Made by a program: the position numbers and the translations under genes. Positions 1 through 9,104 of a stretch of DNA of 64,000 nucleotides are shown piece after piece (the first letter of the stretch is position 1; each line of letters opens with the position of its first letter). The stretch covers positions 62,001-126,000 of the forward strand of contig NZ_JACORU010000005.1 of NCBI RefSeq assembly GCF_014297445.1, written 5' to 3'. Below the pieces are notes generated by a model that did no database searches, was not told the origin of the DNA, and saw only the letters and a program-made list of their open reading frames with translations. The stretch is from Ramlibacter albus (GTDB lineage Bacteria; Pseudomonadota; Gammaproteobacteria; Burkholderiales; Burkholderiaceae_C).

Positions 1-1
1 G

Positions 2-787
2 GCGCAGGACGTGGTGCGCCGCATCCGCGAGGTGACGGACAAGCCGATCAAGTACGTGGTGCTCAGCCATTACCACGCGGTGCGCGTGCTGGGCGCCTCG
101 GGGTACGGGGCGGAGCATGTGATCGCCAGCCGCGACACCTACGACCTGATCGTGGAGCGCGGCGAGCAGGACAAGGCCAGCGAGATCGGCCGTTTCCCGC
201 GCCTTTTCCGCGCGGTGGAGTCGGTGCCCGAGGGGCTCACGTGGCCGACGATCACTTTCAGCGGCGCGATGTCGGTCTGGTTGGGCAAGCTCGAAGTGCA
301 GTTGCTGCAGCTCGGGCGCGGCCACACCAAGGGCGACACGGTGGCGTGGCTGCCGCAGCAGCGCATCCTCTTCTCCGGCGACCTCGTGGAGTTCGACGCC
401 ACGCCGTATGCCGGCGATGCGTACTTCAAGGACTGGCCGCAGACCCTGGACAACCTCGCGAAGCTGGACCCCGTGGCGCTGGTGCCCGGCCGCGGCGCGG
501 CGCTCACCACCCCCGCGCAGGTGCGCGAGGGCCTGGCCGGCACGCGCGCCTTCATCAGCGACGTGTACGCGAGCGTGCAGGCCGGCGTGAAGGCCGGCAA
601 GGACCTCAACGCGGTCTACAAGGAGACGTACTCGAAGCTCGAGCCGAAGTACGGCCACTGGGTGATCTTCGACCACTGCATGCCCTTCGACGTGACGCGC
701 TGCTACGACGAGGCCACGCAGTACCCCGACCCGCGCATCTGGACGGCCGAGCGCGACGTGCAGATGTGGCAGACGCTCGAAGGTTAG
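2..787 (+). CDS. MBL-fold metallo-hydrolase-like protein, 5' end outside the window
   Basis: The reading frame is open to the left edge, so the N-terminus is missing. The visible 261 residues have the metallo-beta-lactamase fold order: a first metal loop (LSHYHAVR), then RGHTKGDT, then FSGD, then VPGRG near the end. In active members the first loop reads HxHxDH and the last reads PGHG. Here the Asp and the last His of the first loop are Val and Arg, and the late His is Arg, so at least three usual metal ligands are replaced while H-x-H, GHT and SGD remain. It lies two bases before the FAD monooxygenase and is probably co-transcribed with the homogentisate genes. The fold is clear; hydrolase activity is doubtful. 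Confidence 0.85.
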   Translation, partial: AQDVVRRIREVTDKPIKYVVLSHYHAVRVLGASGYGAEHVIASRDTYDLIVERGEQDKASEIGRFPRLFRAVESVPEGLTWPTITFSGAMSVWLGKLEVQLLQLGRGHTKGDTVAWLPQQRILFSGDLVEFDATPYAGDAYFKDWPQTLDNLAKLDPVALVPGRGAALTTPAQVREGLAGTRAFISDVYASVQAGVKAGKDLNAVYKETYSKLEPKYGHWVIFDHCMPFDVTRCYDEATQYPDPRIWTAERDVQMWQTLEG

Positions 788-789
788 CC

Positions 790-2457
790 ATGGATTACCA
801 GAAGCTGGTGTTCGACTACGTGCGCTCGCGCGACCAGGACGCGGCGCGACCGGTGCGCCGCCCCGTCGTCATCGTCGGCGCCGGCCCCATCGGCCTGAGC
901 CTCGCCATCGACCTCGCGCAGCGCGAAGTGCCTGTCGTGCTGCTCGACAACGACAACGTGCTCTCGGCCGGTTCGCGCGCCATCTGCTTCGCCAAGCGCA
1001 CGCTGGAGATCTGGGACCGGCTGGGATGCGGCGGCCGCATGGTGGCCAAGGGCGTGTCGTGGAACAAAGGCCGCGTGTTCCTGCGGACCGAGGAGGTGTA
1101 CAGCTTCGACCTGCTGCCCGAAACAGGCCACGAGCGCCCGGCCTTCATCAACCTGCAGCAGTACTACGCCGAGGGTTACCTTGTGGAGCGCGCACAGCAG
1201 TTGCCGCTGGTGGACATCCGCTGGAAGAACAAGGTGGTGGCGCTGGAGCAGCGTGCGGACCATGCGCTGCTGACCATTGAAACACCCGAGGGCAACTACC
1301 AGCTCGAGGCCGGTTACGTTGCCGCGTGCGACGGCTCGCGTTCAACCGTGCGGCAGTTGCTCGGCCTCGAAAGCAAGGGCCGTGTGTTCAAGGACCGGTT
1401 CCTCATCGCCGACGTGAAGATGAAGCTGCCGCATCCGGCCGAAAGGTGGTTCTGGTTCGACCCGCCCTTCCACCGCAACCAGAGCGTGCTGCTGCACATG
1501 CAGCCGGACGGCGTGTGGCGCATCGACTTCCAGCTGGGCTGGGACGCCGACCCCGAGAAGGAGAAGCGCGCCGAGAACATCATCCCGCGCGTCAAGGAGA
1601 TGCTCGCGCACTCGTCGCTGAAGGATGCGGAGTTCGAGCTGGAGTGGGCGAGCGTCTACACCTTCTCGTGCCTGCGCATGGACAGCTTCCGACATGGCCG
1701 CGTGCTGTTCGCAGGCGACTCCGCGCATGGCGTATCGCCGTTCGGTGCGCGCGGCGCGAACTCCGGCGTGCAGGACGCGGAGAACCTCGCGTGGAAGCTC
1801 GCTGCCGTGCTGCAGGGCCAGGCACCCGATGCGCTGCTGGACACGTATGCGTCCGAGCGCGAGTACGCCGCCGACGAGAACATCCTCAACTCCACGCGCG
1901 CCACCGACTTCATCACGCCCAAGAGCGAGGTGAGCCGCTTGTTCCGCGATGCCGTGCTGCACCTCGCGAAGGACCACGCATTCGCGCGCACGCTCGTGAA
2001 CAGCGGGCGGCTCTCGGTCCCGGCGGTACTGCACAACTCGCCGTTGAACACGCCCTCCGATGAACCTGCGCAAGGCCGCATGGTGCCCGGCGCGCCCGCG
2101 CTCGACGCGCCGGTACTCCGGAGAGATGGCAGTGGCAGCTGGCTGCTGCGCGAGCTGGGGCAGGGCTTCACGCTGCTGGTGGCCGGCGACGCTTCGGCTG
2201 CAAACGACCTGCGGCGCGCCGGCGAAGGGATCGCACCGCTCAAGGTGCTGTCCGTAGCGGCAGGGGCCGAGCCGAGTGCCGGGCTCGCGCAGGGGCACGA
2301 CCTCGCCGACCCGCAAGGCCTCGTCGCCCAGCGCTACGACCTGCGCCCCGGCACCGCCGTGCTGCTGCGCCCCGACCAGCACGTGTGCGCCCGCTGGCGC
2401 GCAGCCGACGCCGCTGTCGTGCGCGCCGCGATCAACCGCGCGCTCGCCCGCGCCTGA
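790..2457 (+). CDS. FAD-dependent aromatic-ring monooxygenase (MhpA/PheA type)
   Basis: 555 residues of the class A flavoprotein hydroxylase family. The N-terminal Rossmann motif VGAGPIGL (residues 29-36) binds FAD. A GDSAHGVSPFGARGAN segment near residue 308 is the second FAD/ribityl motif. A thioredoxin-like C-terminal domain follows, as in phenol and 3-hydroxyphenylpropionate hydroxylases. These enzymes hydroxylate phenolic rings using NAD(P)H and O2 in the cytoplasm. The ATG lies two bases after the previous stop and the gene is followed by a DUF2783 gene, a Bug protein, hmgA and fahA. The context suggests it feeds homogentisate, for example by 6-hydroxylation of 3-hydroxyphenylacetate (MhaA-like). 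The substrate is inferred from context only. Confidence 0.93.
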   Translation: MDYQKLVFDYVRSRDQDAARPVRRPVVIVGAGPIGLSLAIDLAQREVPVVLLDNDNVLSAGSRAICFAKRTLEIWDRLGCGGRMVAKGVSWNKGRVFLRTEEVYSFDLLPETGHERPAFINLQQYYAEGYLVERAQQLPLVDIRWKNKVVALEQRADHALLTIETPEGNYQLEAGYVAACDGSRSTVRQLLGLESKGRVFKDRFLIADVKMKLPHPAERWFWFDPPFHRNQSVLLHMQPDGVWRIDFQLGWDADPEKEKRAENIIPRVKEMLAHSSLKDAEFELEWASVYTFSCLRMDSFRHGRVLFAGDSAHGVSPFGARGANSGVQDAENLAWKLAAVLQGQAPDALLDTYASEREYAADENILNSTRATDFITPKSEVSRLFRDAVLHLAKDHAFARTLVNSGRLSVPAVLHNSPLNTPSDEPAQGRMVPGAPALDAPVLRRDGSGSWLLRELGQGFTLLVAGDASAANDLRRAGEGIAPLKVLSVAAGAEPSAGLAQGHDLADPQGLVAQRYDLRPGTAVLLRPDQHVCARWRAADAAVVRAAINRALARA

Positions 2458-2467
2458 AGGACAAGCG

Positions 2468-2662
2468 ATGCCCCTGAACACCGCCCCCAACCTCGAAGCC
2501 CCCGACGACTTCTACGAAGCCCTGATCGAGGCCCACAAGGACCTCGACCTCGCGCAGAGCCAGGCGCTGAACGCGCGCCTGGTGCTGCTGCTGGCCAACC
2601 ACATCGGCCGCCAGGGCGTGCTGCGCGAAGCGCTGCGCGCTGCCCGCGGCAACAACCCTTGA
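2468..2662 (+). CDS. DUF2783 domain protein, possible coupling protein of the monooxygenase
   Basis: 64 residues, ATG 11 bases after the monooxygenase stop with AGGA just upstream. The sequence (LEAPDDFYEALIEAHKDLD, then NARLVLLLANHIG) matches what I know of DUF2783, a short all-helical family that typically follows FAD monooxygenases of this kind. No catalytic motif, signal peptide or cysteine pair is visible. In Pseudomonas putida U the 3-hydroxyphenylacetate hydroxylase has a flavoprotein (MhaA) plus a small coupling protein (MhaB); this gene occupies the equivalent place. That equivalence is inference. Confidence 0.85.
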   Translation: MPLNTAPNLEAPDDFYEALIEAHKDLDLAQSQALNARLVLLLANHIGRQGVLREALRAARGNNP

Positions 2663-2681
2663 CCCACCCGGAGACACACCG

Positions 2682-3656
2682 ATGAACCTCAAGCAACTCT
2701 CCCGCCGCACGCTGCTGGGCGTGGCCTTCGCCGCTGCCACGCTGCCGCAACTCGCAGCCGCCGACGAGCGCCCGCTCGAATGGGTGGTGGGCTATGCCGC
2801 CGGCGGCGGCTCCGACGCCGTCGCGCGCGCCGTGGGCGATGCCATGAGCAAGACCCTGGGCCGCGCCGTGGTCGTCAACAACAAGCCGGGCGCTGCCACC
2901 AACATCGCCGCGCAGTACGTCGCCACGTCGAAGGACTACGGCAACATCATGTTCACGGCGGACTTCGCCACGCTCGCCGCGAACCCGTGGCTGTTCAAGA
3001 AGCTGCCCTACAACGCGGACAAGGACTTCATCCCGGTCGGCATGCTCGCGCGCTTCCCGATGCTGCTGGTGGTGCACCCCGGCGTGCCCGCGAAGAACTA
3101 CAAGGAGTTCGTGGAGTGGGCGAAGTCGCAGGCCAACGGCATCAGCTACGCGTCCGCCGGCAACGGCAGCCCGCACCACCTCGCCGGCGAGCTGCTGCGC
3201 GAGCGATCAGGCCTCAAGATGCAGCACGTGCCGTATCGCGGCGCGGCACCGGCGGTGCAGGACCTCGTGGGCGGGATGATCCAGGTGGGCCTGATGGACA
3301 GCGCCAGCGTGCAGCAGTACATCGCCGCCGGCAAGCTGCGCGCCATCGGCGTTGCGAGCCCCGCGCGCCTGCAGGTAATGCCGGAGGTGCCGACGCTGGC
3401 CGAGCAGGGCCTGAAGGACTACATTGCCTATGCGTGGCAGGGCCTCGTGGTGCCCGCGGGCACGCCGCCCGAGACGGTGATGAAGCTCAGCCAGGCGCTG
3501 CAGGTGGCGCTGGACTCAACCGCCGTGAAGGCGCGCTTCCAGGTGCTGGCCCTCGAATCGATGAAGGGCACGCCCCAGCAGATGGCCGAGTTCGCGCGCA
3601 ACGAACGCCAGCGCTGGGGCAAGGTGGTGCAGACTGCGGGCATCCAGCTCGATTGA
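2682..3656 (+). CDS. Bug-family tripartite tricarboxylate transporter substrate-binding protein
   Basis: 324 residues. The leader [19 protein letters not shown] carries a twin arginine followed by a hydrophobic stretch and a likely cleavage after ALPQLAAA-type residues, so it is periplasmic. The Bug (TctC) fold is shown by [18 protein letters not shown] near the N-terminus, the [15 protein letters not shown] loop near residue 185 and APAGTPPE-type sequence (here [10 protein letters not shown]) near residue 260. A GGAGA site lies 8 bases before the ATG. It sits 10 bases before hmgA, so a carboxylated aromatic acid is a plausible ligand. No tctA or tctB membrane genes are present in the window. 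Confidence 0.95.
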   Translation: MNLKQLSRRTLLGVAFAAATLPQLAAADERPLEWVVGYAAGGGSDAVARAVGDAMSKTLGRAVVVNNKPGAATNIAAQYVATSKDYGNIMFTADFATLAANPWLFKKLPYNADKDFIPVGMLARFPMLLVVHPGVPAKNYKEFVEWAKSQANGISYASAGNGSPHHLAGELLRERSGLKMQHVPYRGAAPAVQDLVGGMIQVGLMDSASVQQYIAAGKLRAIGVASPARLQVMPEVPTLAEQGLKDYIAYAWQGLVVPAGTPPETVMKLSQALQVALDSTAVKARFQVLALESMKGTPQQMAEFARNERQRWGKVVQTAGIQLD

Positions 3657-3666
3657 TGGAGGGTTC

Positions 3667-4953
3667 ATGTCCCTGACGTACCAGTCCGGCTTCGGCAACG
3701 AGTTCGCGAGCGAGGCGGTCCCCGGCGCCTTGCCGCAGGGCCGCAACAGCCCGCAGCGCGCGCCGTTCGATTTGTATGCCGAGCTCGTTTCGGGCACCGC
3801 GTTCACCGCGCCACGCGCGGAGAACCGGCGCACGTGGGTGTACCGGCGGCAGCCCTCGGTCGTCTCCGGTGCGTTCGCGCCGTACGAGCAGAAGTGGTGG
3901 TTGAGCGGCGCCGCGGCCGGTGCGGGCGTGCTGCCCGAGCCGCTGCGTTGGGGCCCGTTCGAGATCCCTTCGGAGCCCGCGGACTTCACCGACGGCATCC
4001 GCACGGTCGCAGCCAATGGCGACGTCATGGCGCAAAGCGGGGTGGCCGCGCACGTGTACCTGTGCAACCGCTCGATGGACCGGCGCGCGATGGTGAACGC
4101 GGACGGCGAGATGCTGCTAGTGCCGCAGCAGGGGCGGCTCGTGATCCGCACCGAGCTCGGCGTGCTGGAGGTGAAACCGGGTGAGGTTGCGCTGCTGCCG
4201 CGCGGCATGGCCTTTCGCGTCGACGTGCCGGACGGCCCCTCGCGCGGCTACATCTGCGAGAACTACGGCGCGATGTTCCGCCTGCCCGAGCTCGGCCCCA
4301 TCGGTTCGAACGGGCTTGCGAACGCTCGCGACTTCCAGGCGCCGGTCGCGGCGTACGAAGACGGATCGAGCGGTTGCGAGCTGGTGAAGAAATTCGCGGG
4401 GCGCTTCTGGCGCACGCAACTGAAGGCCACGCCCTTCAACGTGGTCGCATGGCACGGCAACCTCGCGCCACTGAAGTACGACACGGCCAACTTCATGACG
4501 ATCGGCTCGATCAGCTTCGACCACCCGGACCCGTCGATCTTCACGGTGCTCACATCGCCATCGGACACACCGGGCACTGCGAACTGCGACTTCGTGATCT
4601 TCCCGCCGCGCTGGCTGGTGGCCGAGGACACGTTCCGCCCGCCCTGGTACCACCGCAACGTGATGAGCGAATTCATGGGTCTCGTGTACGGCCAGTACGA
4701 CGCCAAGCCGCAGGGCTTCCGCCCCGGTGGCGCGTCGCTGCACAACGCCTTCGTGCCGCACGGGCCGGACGAAGAGGCTTTCGAGAAGGCGAGCAGCAGC
4801 AATCTTCAGCCGCACAAGCTGGACAACACGCTGGCCTTCATGTTCGAAAGCCGCTGGCTGTTCCACCCCACCGCGTATGCGCTGCAAGGCGGCGCGCTCG
4901 ACAAGGACTACGCCCAGTGCTGGGCCGGCCTGCAGGACAAGTTCAAGCCATGA
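3667..4953 (+). CDS. hmgA: Homogentisate 1,2-dioxygenase
   Basis: 428 residues, the normal length. It opens the ring of homogentisate to 4-maleylacetoacetate with a non-haem Fe(II) in the cytoplasm. The start [13 protein letters not shown] and the segment [10 protein letters not shown] are typical. The iron ligands are visible as His329 and Glu335 in [12 protein letters not shown] and His365 in VPHGPD. GGAGGG lies 5 bases before the ATG. The gene overlaps fahA by ATGA, so the two are translationally coupled. Confidence 0.98.
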   Translation: MSLTYQSGFGNEFASEAVPGALPQGRNSPQRAPFDLYAELVSGTAFTAPRAENRRTWVYRRQPSVVSGAFAPYEQKWWLSGAAAGAGVLPEPLRWGPFEIPSEPADFTDGIRTVAANGDVMAQSGVAAHVYLCNRSMDRRAMVNADGEMLLVPQQGRLVIRTELGVLEVKPGEVALLPRGMAFRVDVPDGPSRGYICENYGAMFRLPELGPIGSNGLANARDFQAPVAAYEDGSSGCELVKKFAGRFWRTQLKATPFNVVAWHGNLAPLKYDTANFMTIGSISFDHPDPSIFTVLTSPSDTPGTANCDFVIFPPRWLVAEDTFRPPWYHRNVMSEFMGLVYGQYDAKPQGFRPGGASLHNAFVPHGPDEEAFEKASSSNLQPHKLDNTLAFMFESRWLFHPTAYALQGGALDKDYAQCWAGLQDKFKP

Positions 4954-6218
4954 CGATGCTCGACGAAACGCATGACCCGGCGCTGCGCAGCTGGGTCGAG
5001 TCGGCCAATGACGCCGGCACGGATTTCCCGATCCAGAACCTGCCGTTCGGCCGGTTTCGCCGCGCGGGCAGCGGCGAGGACTTCCGCGTCGGTGTCGCCA
5101 TCGGCGACCAGGTGCTGGACCTGCGAGCCGCCGGGCTGCTGGATGATGCGGACCTCAAGCCGCTGATGGCGTCGGGGCCCGCGCGGCGCCGCGATCTTCG
5201 CGCGCGGCTGTCCGCCGCCTTGCGCGAGGGCAGTGCACAGCGCGACGCGCTCGCGAAGTGCCTCGTGCCTCAAGCGCAAGCCGAGATGGCCGTGCCTTGC
5301 ACCATCGGCGACTACACCGACTTCTACACCGGCATCCACCACGCCACCGCCGTCGGCAAGCTGTTCCGCCCCGACAACCCGTTGCTTCCGAATTACGAGT
5401 GGGTCCCCATCGGCTACCACGGACGCAGTTCGTCCATCGTGCCGAGCGGCACGCCGGTGCGCCGCCCACGGGGCCAGACGCAACCGCCGGGTGCGGCGCA
5501 ACCGGTGTTCGGCCCTTGCCAGCGGCTCGACTACGAAGTGGAGCTGGGCTTCTTCATCGGCACAGGCAACGCGATGGGCCAGCCGGTGTCCATCGACGAT
5601 GCCGAGGAACATCTCTTCGGCGTGACGCTCTTCAACGACTGGTCCGCGCGCGACATCCAGGCGTGGGAGTACCAGCCGCTCGGGCCCTTCCTGTCGAAGA
5701 ACTTCGGCAGCACGATCTCACCTTGGGTGGTCACGCTCGAAGCGCTCGCACCTTTCCGCGCGCCGCTGAAGCGCCCCGCCGGCCATCCCGATCCGCTGCC
5801 TCATCTCGATTCGAAGGCCACGCGCGAAAGCGGCAGCCTCGACATCCGCCTCGAGACGTGGATCCAGACCGAGGCAATGCGCAAGGCCGGGCAACCGGCG
5901 GTGCGGCTTGCAACGAGCAATGCAGCCGACGCCGCTTTCTGGACGCCTGCGCAGCTCGTCGCGCACCACACGTGCGGCGGCTGCAACCTGCAGCCGGGCG
6001 ACCTCTTCGGCTCCGGCACCTTGTCCGGTCCATCGCAGGAGCAGTCCGGCTCGCTGCTGGAACTCACGAAAGGCGGCAAGGAGAAGGTGAAGCTGCCCAA
6101 TGGCGAGGAGCGTTCGTTCCTGCAGGATGGGGATGCGCTCGAATTGCGAGGTGTGTGCGAGCGGCCAAGGGCTCGGCGCATCGGGTTTGGCGCGTGCGCC
6201 GGAATGATCGTCGGTTGA
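4950..6218 (+). CDS. fahA: Fumarylacetoacetase
   Basis: 422 residues. It hydrolyses fumarylacetoacetate to fumarate and acetoacetate, the last step of the homogentisate pathway. An SH3-like N-terminal domain is followed by the catalytic FAH domain with [11 protein letters not shown] (Asp124 as Ca ligand, His131 as catalytic base), YEVELG (Glu196 and Glu198) and [13 protein letters not shown] (Asp230). The start ATG overlaps the hmgA stop. The maleylacetoacetate isomerase gene that should act between the two enzymes is not in this window. Confidence 0.97.
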   Translation: MTMLDETHDPALRSWVESANDAGTDFPIQNLPFGRFRRAGSGEDFRVGVAIGDQVLDLRAAGLLDDADLKPLMASGPARRRDLRARLSAALREGSAQRDALAKCLVPQAQAEMAVPCTIGDYTDFYTGIHHATAVGKLFRPDNPLLPNYEWVPIGYHGRSSSIVPSGTPVRRPRGQTQPPGAAQPVFGPCQRLDYEVELGFFIGTGNAMGQPVSIDDAEEHLFGVTLFNDWSARDIQAWEYQPLGPFLSKNFGSTISPWVVTLEALAPFRAPLKRPAGHPDPLPHLDSKATRESGSLDIRLETWIQTEAMRKAGQPAVRLATSNAADAAFWTPAQLVAHHTCGGCNLQPGDLFGSGTLSGPSQEQSGSLLELTKGGKEKVKLPNGEERSFLQDGDALELRGVCERPRARRIGFGACAGMIVG

Positions 6219-6227
6219 AACGCAGGA

Positions 6228-6437
6228 TCAAGGATCGATCGGCGGCCCCACGATCCGCTTGATCTGCTTCTGGATCGAGCCGCGCCGCTCCTTGATCTGC
6301 AGCGACTCCGCGAACGCCCGCTCGGCCCCGGCGAGGTCGCCACGGCGGCGCATCTCGGTGGCGCGGATCAGTGCAGCGGCTTCCTGCTCCATCAGGAGGT
6401 GCAACTCGGAGCGCAAGAGGTTCAGGTCCGGGTCCAT
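6228..6437 (-). CDS. Small hypothetical protein, helical
   Basis: 69 residues, charged and helical, with a core resembling a single TPR-like helical pair (RRRGDLAGAERAFAESLQ). No signal peptide or catalytic motif. It is convergent with fahA, 9 bases away. The composition looks like real coding sequence rather than a shadow, but I recognise no family. It could be a small regulatory or scaffold protein. Confidence 0.5.
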   Translation of the reverse strand: MDPDLNLLRSELHLLMEQEAAALIRATEMRRRGDLAGAERAFAESLQIKERRGSIQKQIKRIVGPPIDP

Positions 6438-6657
6438 CGTTCGGCTGCGTCGCAAGATGATGCCTCGGCCGCAACGCGCACCACGTAAGCGGGCCGCTAC
6501 AACCTGTTTCCCTTCACCGAGCAACTTCACTCGCCCGAGGGCGCCGAGCTCGTCAACGCGTGAGTATCTGGCCGACAATCGCCTCGGCAGCGCAACCGAC
6601 AGTGGAACCCCTCGCGCGCAAATAGCATCGAACCAAGCAGTCATTCGAGCCACGGAC

Positions 6658-6852
6658 ATGAGTACGCAGGGAGCATCCACACCCAACGAAGGCGCCCCCA
6701 CGGGCGAAAGCGCAACCGGCAGCGGTGAAGGCTCCGTCACGGCGCTGCAGCACATGAAGCGCCAGCGCCAGCAGCAGCAACAGCAGCAACCTCGCAATGA
6801 CCTGCTTGGCGGTGGCAATCGCGAAAGCCACCCGGGCGAGGGCGGGGGTTGA
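6658..6852 (+). CDS. Small Gln/Gly-rich hypothetical protein
   Basis: 64 residues, low complexity: a Ser/Thr/Gly-rich N-terminus, a basic LQHMKRQR stretch, then a run of seven glutamines encoded by CAG/CAA (about 6769-6789) and a Gly-rich tail. Probably disordered. It resembles the small basic Ser-rich protein at 50212-50436 in style only. No family recognised. The CAG tract could vary in length. The 220 bases before it (6438-6657) hold nothing I can identify. Confidence 0.4.
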   Translation: MSTQGASTPNEGAPTGESATGSGEGSVTALQHMKRQRQQQQQQQPRNDLLGGGNRESHPGEGGG

Positions 6853-6954
6853 TCACGCCACGGCTCGGCAGCGGTTAGAACACGTACATCCGGAAACAAA
6901 GCACAGCTCGGCGTAAGCAAGGTCCTACACGCGACGCTCGCGCATGAGCATCTA

Positions 6955-7230
6955 ATGTGCGCCGTGCAACGAAAACAGATGTTCGACGCGGGCCGGCCGC
7001 CGCCCGTGGGCCAGCTCCTCCTCGACGAAGAACGGCGCCAGTGGCGAGTGGAAAGCGTCATCCGCAGCGCCAGCATCCAGGACTACTTCCTCGTTCGCCT
7101 GAAGCGGTTGCAGGAGGGCGAGACCGCGGACGGCGGCATGCGCGTGCTGTCGCCGACGGAGTTCGCGTCGATGATCCGCGAGCGGCGGCTCATCCCGTTC
7201 GGGCCGGAGGTGCAGCCGCCGGCCCCTTGA
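6955..7230 (+). CDS. Small hypothetical protein
   Basis: 91 residues, soluble, with mixed alpha/beta character (GQLLLDEERRQWRVESVI, then DYFLVRLKRL). An internal ATG at 6979 would give an 83-residue form beginning at MFDAG. No clear ribosome site precedes either start. No family recognised. It lies between unrelated units and is followed by the esterase lipoprotein 125 bases later. Confidence 0.5.
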   Translation: MCAVQRKQMFDAGRPPPVGQLLLDEERRQWRVESVIRSASIQDYFLVRLKRLQEGETADGGMRVLSPTEFASMIRERRLIPFGPEVQPPAP

Positions 7231-7355
7231 GTGCGTGAACCTTCGCACAGCTGAGCAAGTACCTGACACCGTTTCGGCGGCGCATGTGTGCTCCGCCTAC
7301 ATTGAAGCCGCAGGCCGGCTCGCCAGAATCCCATCCATACATGGGAGATGGCAGC

Positions 7356-9104
7356 ATGATCCGGAATCGATTGGGCGCAATGGCCTTCGCGGTCGTACTC
7401 GCGGCAGGCCTGCAGGGCTGCGGCGGCGGCAGCAGCAACGACAGTTCATCCACGCCCTCGCCGCAAGCGCAGGCAACCGCGCCGACCGCGATGGCGATGC
7501 TCTCTTCGAGTGACACGGCGCTGCGCCGGCAGACGCAGTACGGCCCGGTGCTGGGCGCTCGCGACTCCGCCACCGGCACGCTGCAGTGGCTCGGCATCCC
7601 CTACGCCAAGCCGCCGGTTGGCGATTTGCGCTGGCGTGCCCCCGTCGAGCCCGACCCGTGGCAGGACGTTCTGCAGGCGCGCAGCTTCGGCGCATCGTGC
7701 AGCCAGGCGGGGCGCTTGTTCAGCCCCTCGGCCGATGGCAACACCTTCAGCCTCTCGGTGCGCGACACCATCGGCAAGCCGGTGGGACAGGAGGACTGCC
7801 TCACGCTCAACATCTGGCGCCCCGAGAAGGCCGCGGGCAAGCTGCCGGTGATCGTGTTCATCCACGGCGGCAGCAACGTCGTCGGCTACTCCGCCGACCC
7901 GATGTACCACGGTGGCACGCTCGCGTCGAAGACGAACGCGGTGGTGGTGACCGTCAACTACCGCCTCGGCATGTTCGGCTGGTTCGACCTCGCGCAGCTG
8001 AAGACGGGCGACCCCGCCAACGACTCCGCCAACTTCGGCACGCTGGACCACATCCAGGCGCTGCGCTTCATCCAGCGCAACATCGCGTCCTTCGGCGGCG
8101 ATCCGTCCAACGTCACCGTGATGGGCGAGTCCGCGGGCGCGGTGAACGTGTGGGCGCTGCTCGTGTCCCCGCTCGCCAATGGCCTGATGCACAAGGCCGT
8201 GTCCATGAGCGGCGGCCTGTCCGTGAAGACCAATGGCGATTCGCGCGACTACGCCACCAAGCTGATGCGCGCGCTGCTCAAGGCGGACGGCAAGGCCAGC
8301 GACGACCTGAGCGCGGACCTGTACATTTCCTCGCTCACCGCCGCCGAAGTCGCCGCGTACATGCGTTCCAAGACGGCCGACGAGATGATCCGCGTCGCGG
8401 TCGCCAACAAGCTGCCGGACGCACCGGCCGTGCTCACCGACAACTACGTCATCCCGTGGGCGCCCAATTCCGCCATCGCATCGGGCAACTACAACCGCAT
8501 GCCCATGCTTGCCGGCAACAACCTCGAAGAGGGCAAGCTGTTCGGCGGCCTGGTCGGCGCTTACAAGCCCACCGACTACGACCGCTTCACGATGATGTAC
8601 ACGTTCGACCCGAACGCCGCCACGGGGCTGACGGACGCGGACTTCATCCAGCCGCAGTTCCTGCCCGTCGAGCAGCCCGGCACCGGCTGGAACGACGTGG
8701 CGTACGCACTGACCACGGGGGTGTTCACGTCGCTCACGCAGCACTCGATGAACTCGCTGATCCTGCAGCAGCCCACGCAGACCTGGTACTACCGCTTCGA
8801 CTGGCGCAACGAGCCCGCGCCTTTCCGCAATGTCTACGGCGCGGTGCACGCGCTCGACCTGCCGTTCTGGTTCGGCAACTTCGGCAAGAACTTCTTCTCG
8901 TTCGCCTTCAACGACGTCAACCAGCCGGGCCGCCTGCAGCTGTCCGAGTCGATGATGGCGACGATCGGCACGTTCGCCGCCACGGGCCGCCCGGAGAACC
9001 CGAAGCTGGGCGTGCTCGCGTGGCCCAACTGGCCCGCCGGCGTGGTGCTCGACGCGACGAATGCGGAGCAGCGCGTCAACGTGCTGCCGGTGGTGCTGCC
9101 CTAG
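7356..9104 (+). CDS. Carboxylesterase type B family lipoprotein
   Basis: 582 residues. The leader ends in the lipobox LQGC followed by a Gly/Ser linker, so it is a lipoprotein anchored in the envelope. The alpha/beta-hydrolase core has the oxyanion segment FIHGGSN, the nucleophile elbow GESAGA with Ser259, and the catalytic His498 in GAVHALDLPFWFG. The fold is that of the cholinesterase/para-nitrobenzyl esterase family, which hydrolyses carboxylic esters. GGGAGA lies 9 bases before the chosen ATG. It is convergent with the PucR regulator; the two stop codons overlap in one CTAG. Confidence 0.95.
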   Translation: MIRNRLGAMAFAVVLAAGLQGCGGGSSNDSSSTPSPQAQATAPTAMAMLSSSDTALRRQTQYGPVLGARDSATGTLQWLGIPYAKPPVGDLRWRAPVEPDPWQDVLQARSFGASCSQAGRLFSPSADGNTFSLSVRDTIGKPVGQEDCLTLNIWRPEKAAGKLPVIVFIHGGSNVVGYSADPMYHGGTLASKTNAVVVTVNYRLGMFGWFDLAQLKTGDPANDSANFGTLDHIQALRFIQRNIASFGGDPSNVTVMGESAGAVNVWALLVSPLANGLMHKAVSMSGGLSVKTNGDSRDYATKLMRALLKADGKASDDLSADLYISSLTAAEVAAYMRSKTADEMIRVAVANKLPDAPAVLTDNYVIPWAPNSAIASGNYNRMPMLAGNNLEEGKLFGGLVGAYKPTDYDRFTMMYTFDPNAATGLTDADFIQPQFLPVEQPGTGWNDVAYALTTGVFTSLTQHSMNSLILQQPTQTWYYRFDWRNEPAPFRNVYGAVHALDLPFWFGNFGKNFFSFAFNDVNQPGRLQLSESMMATIGTFAATGRPENPKLGVLAWPNWPAGVVLDATNAEQRVNVLPVVLP

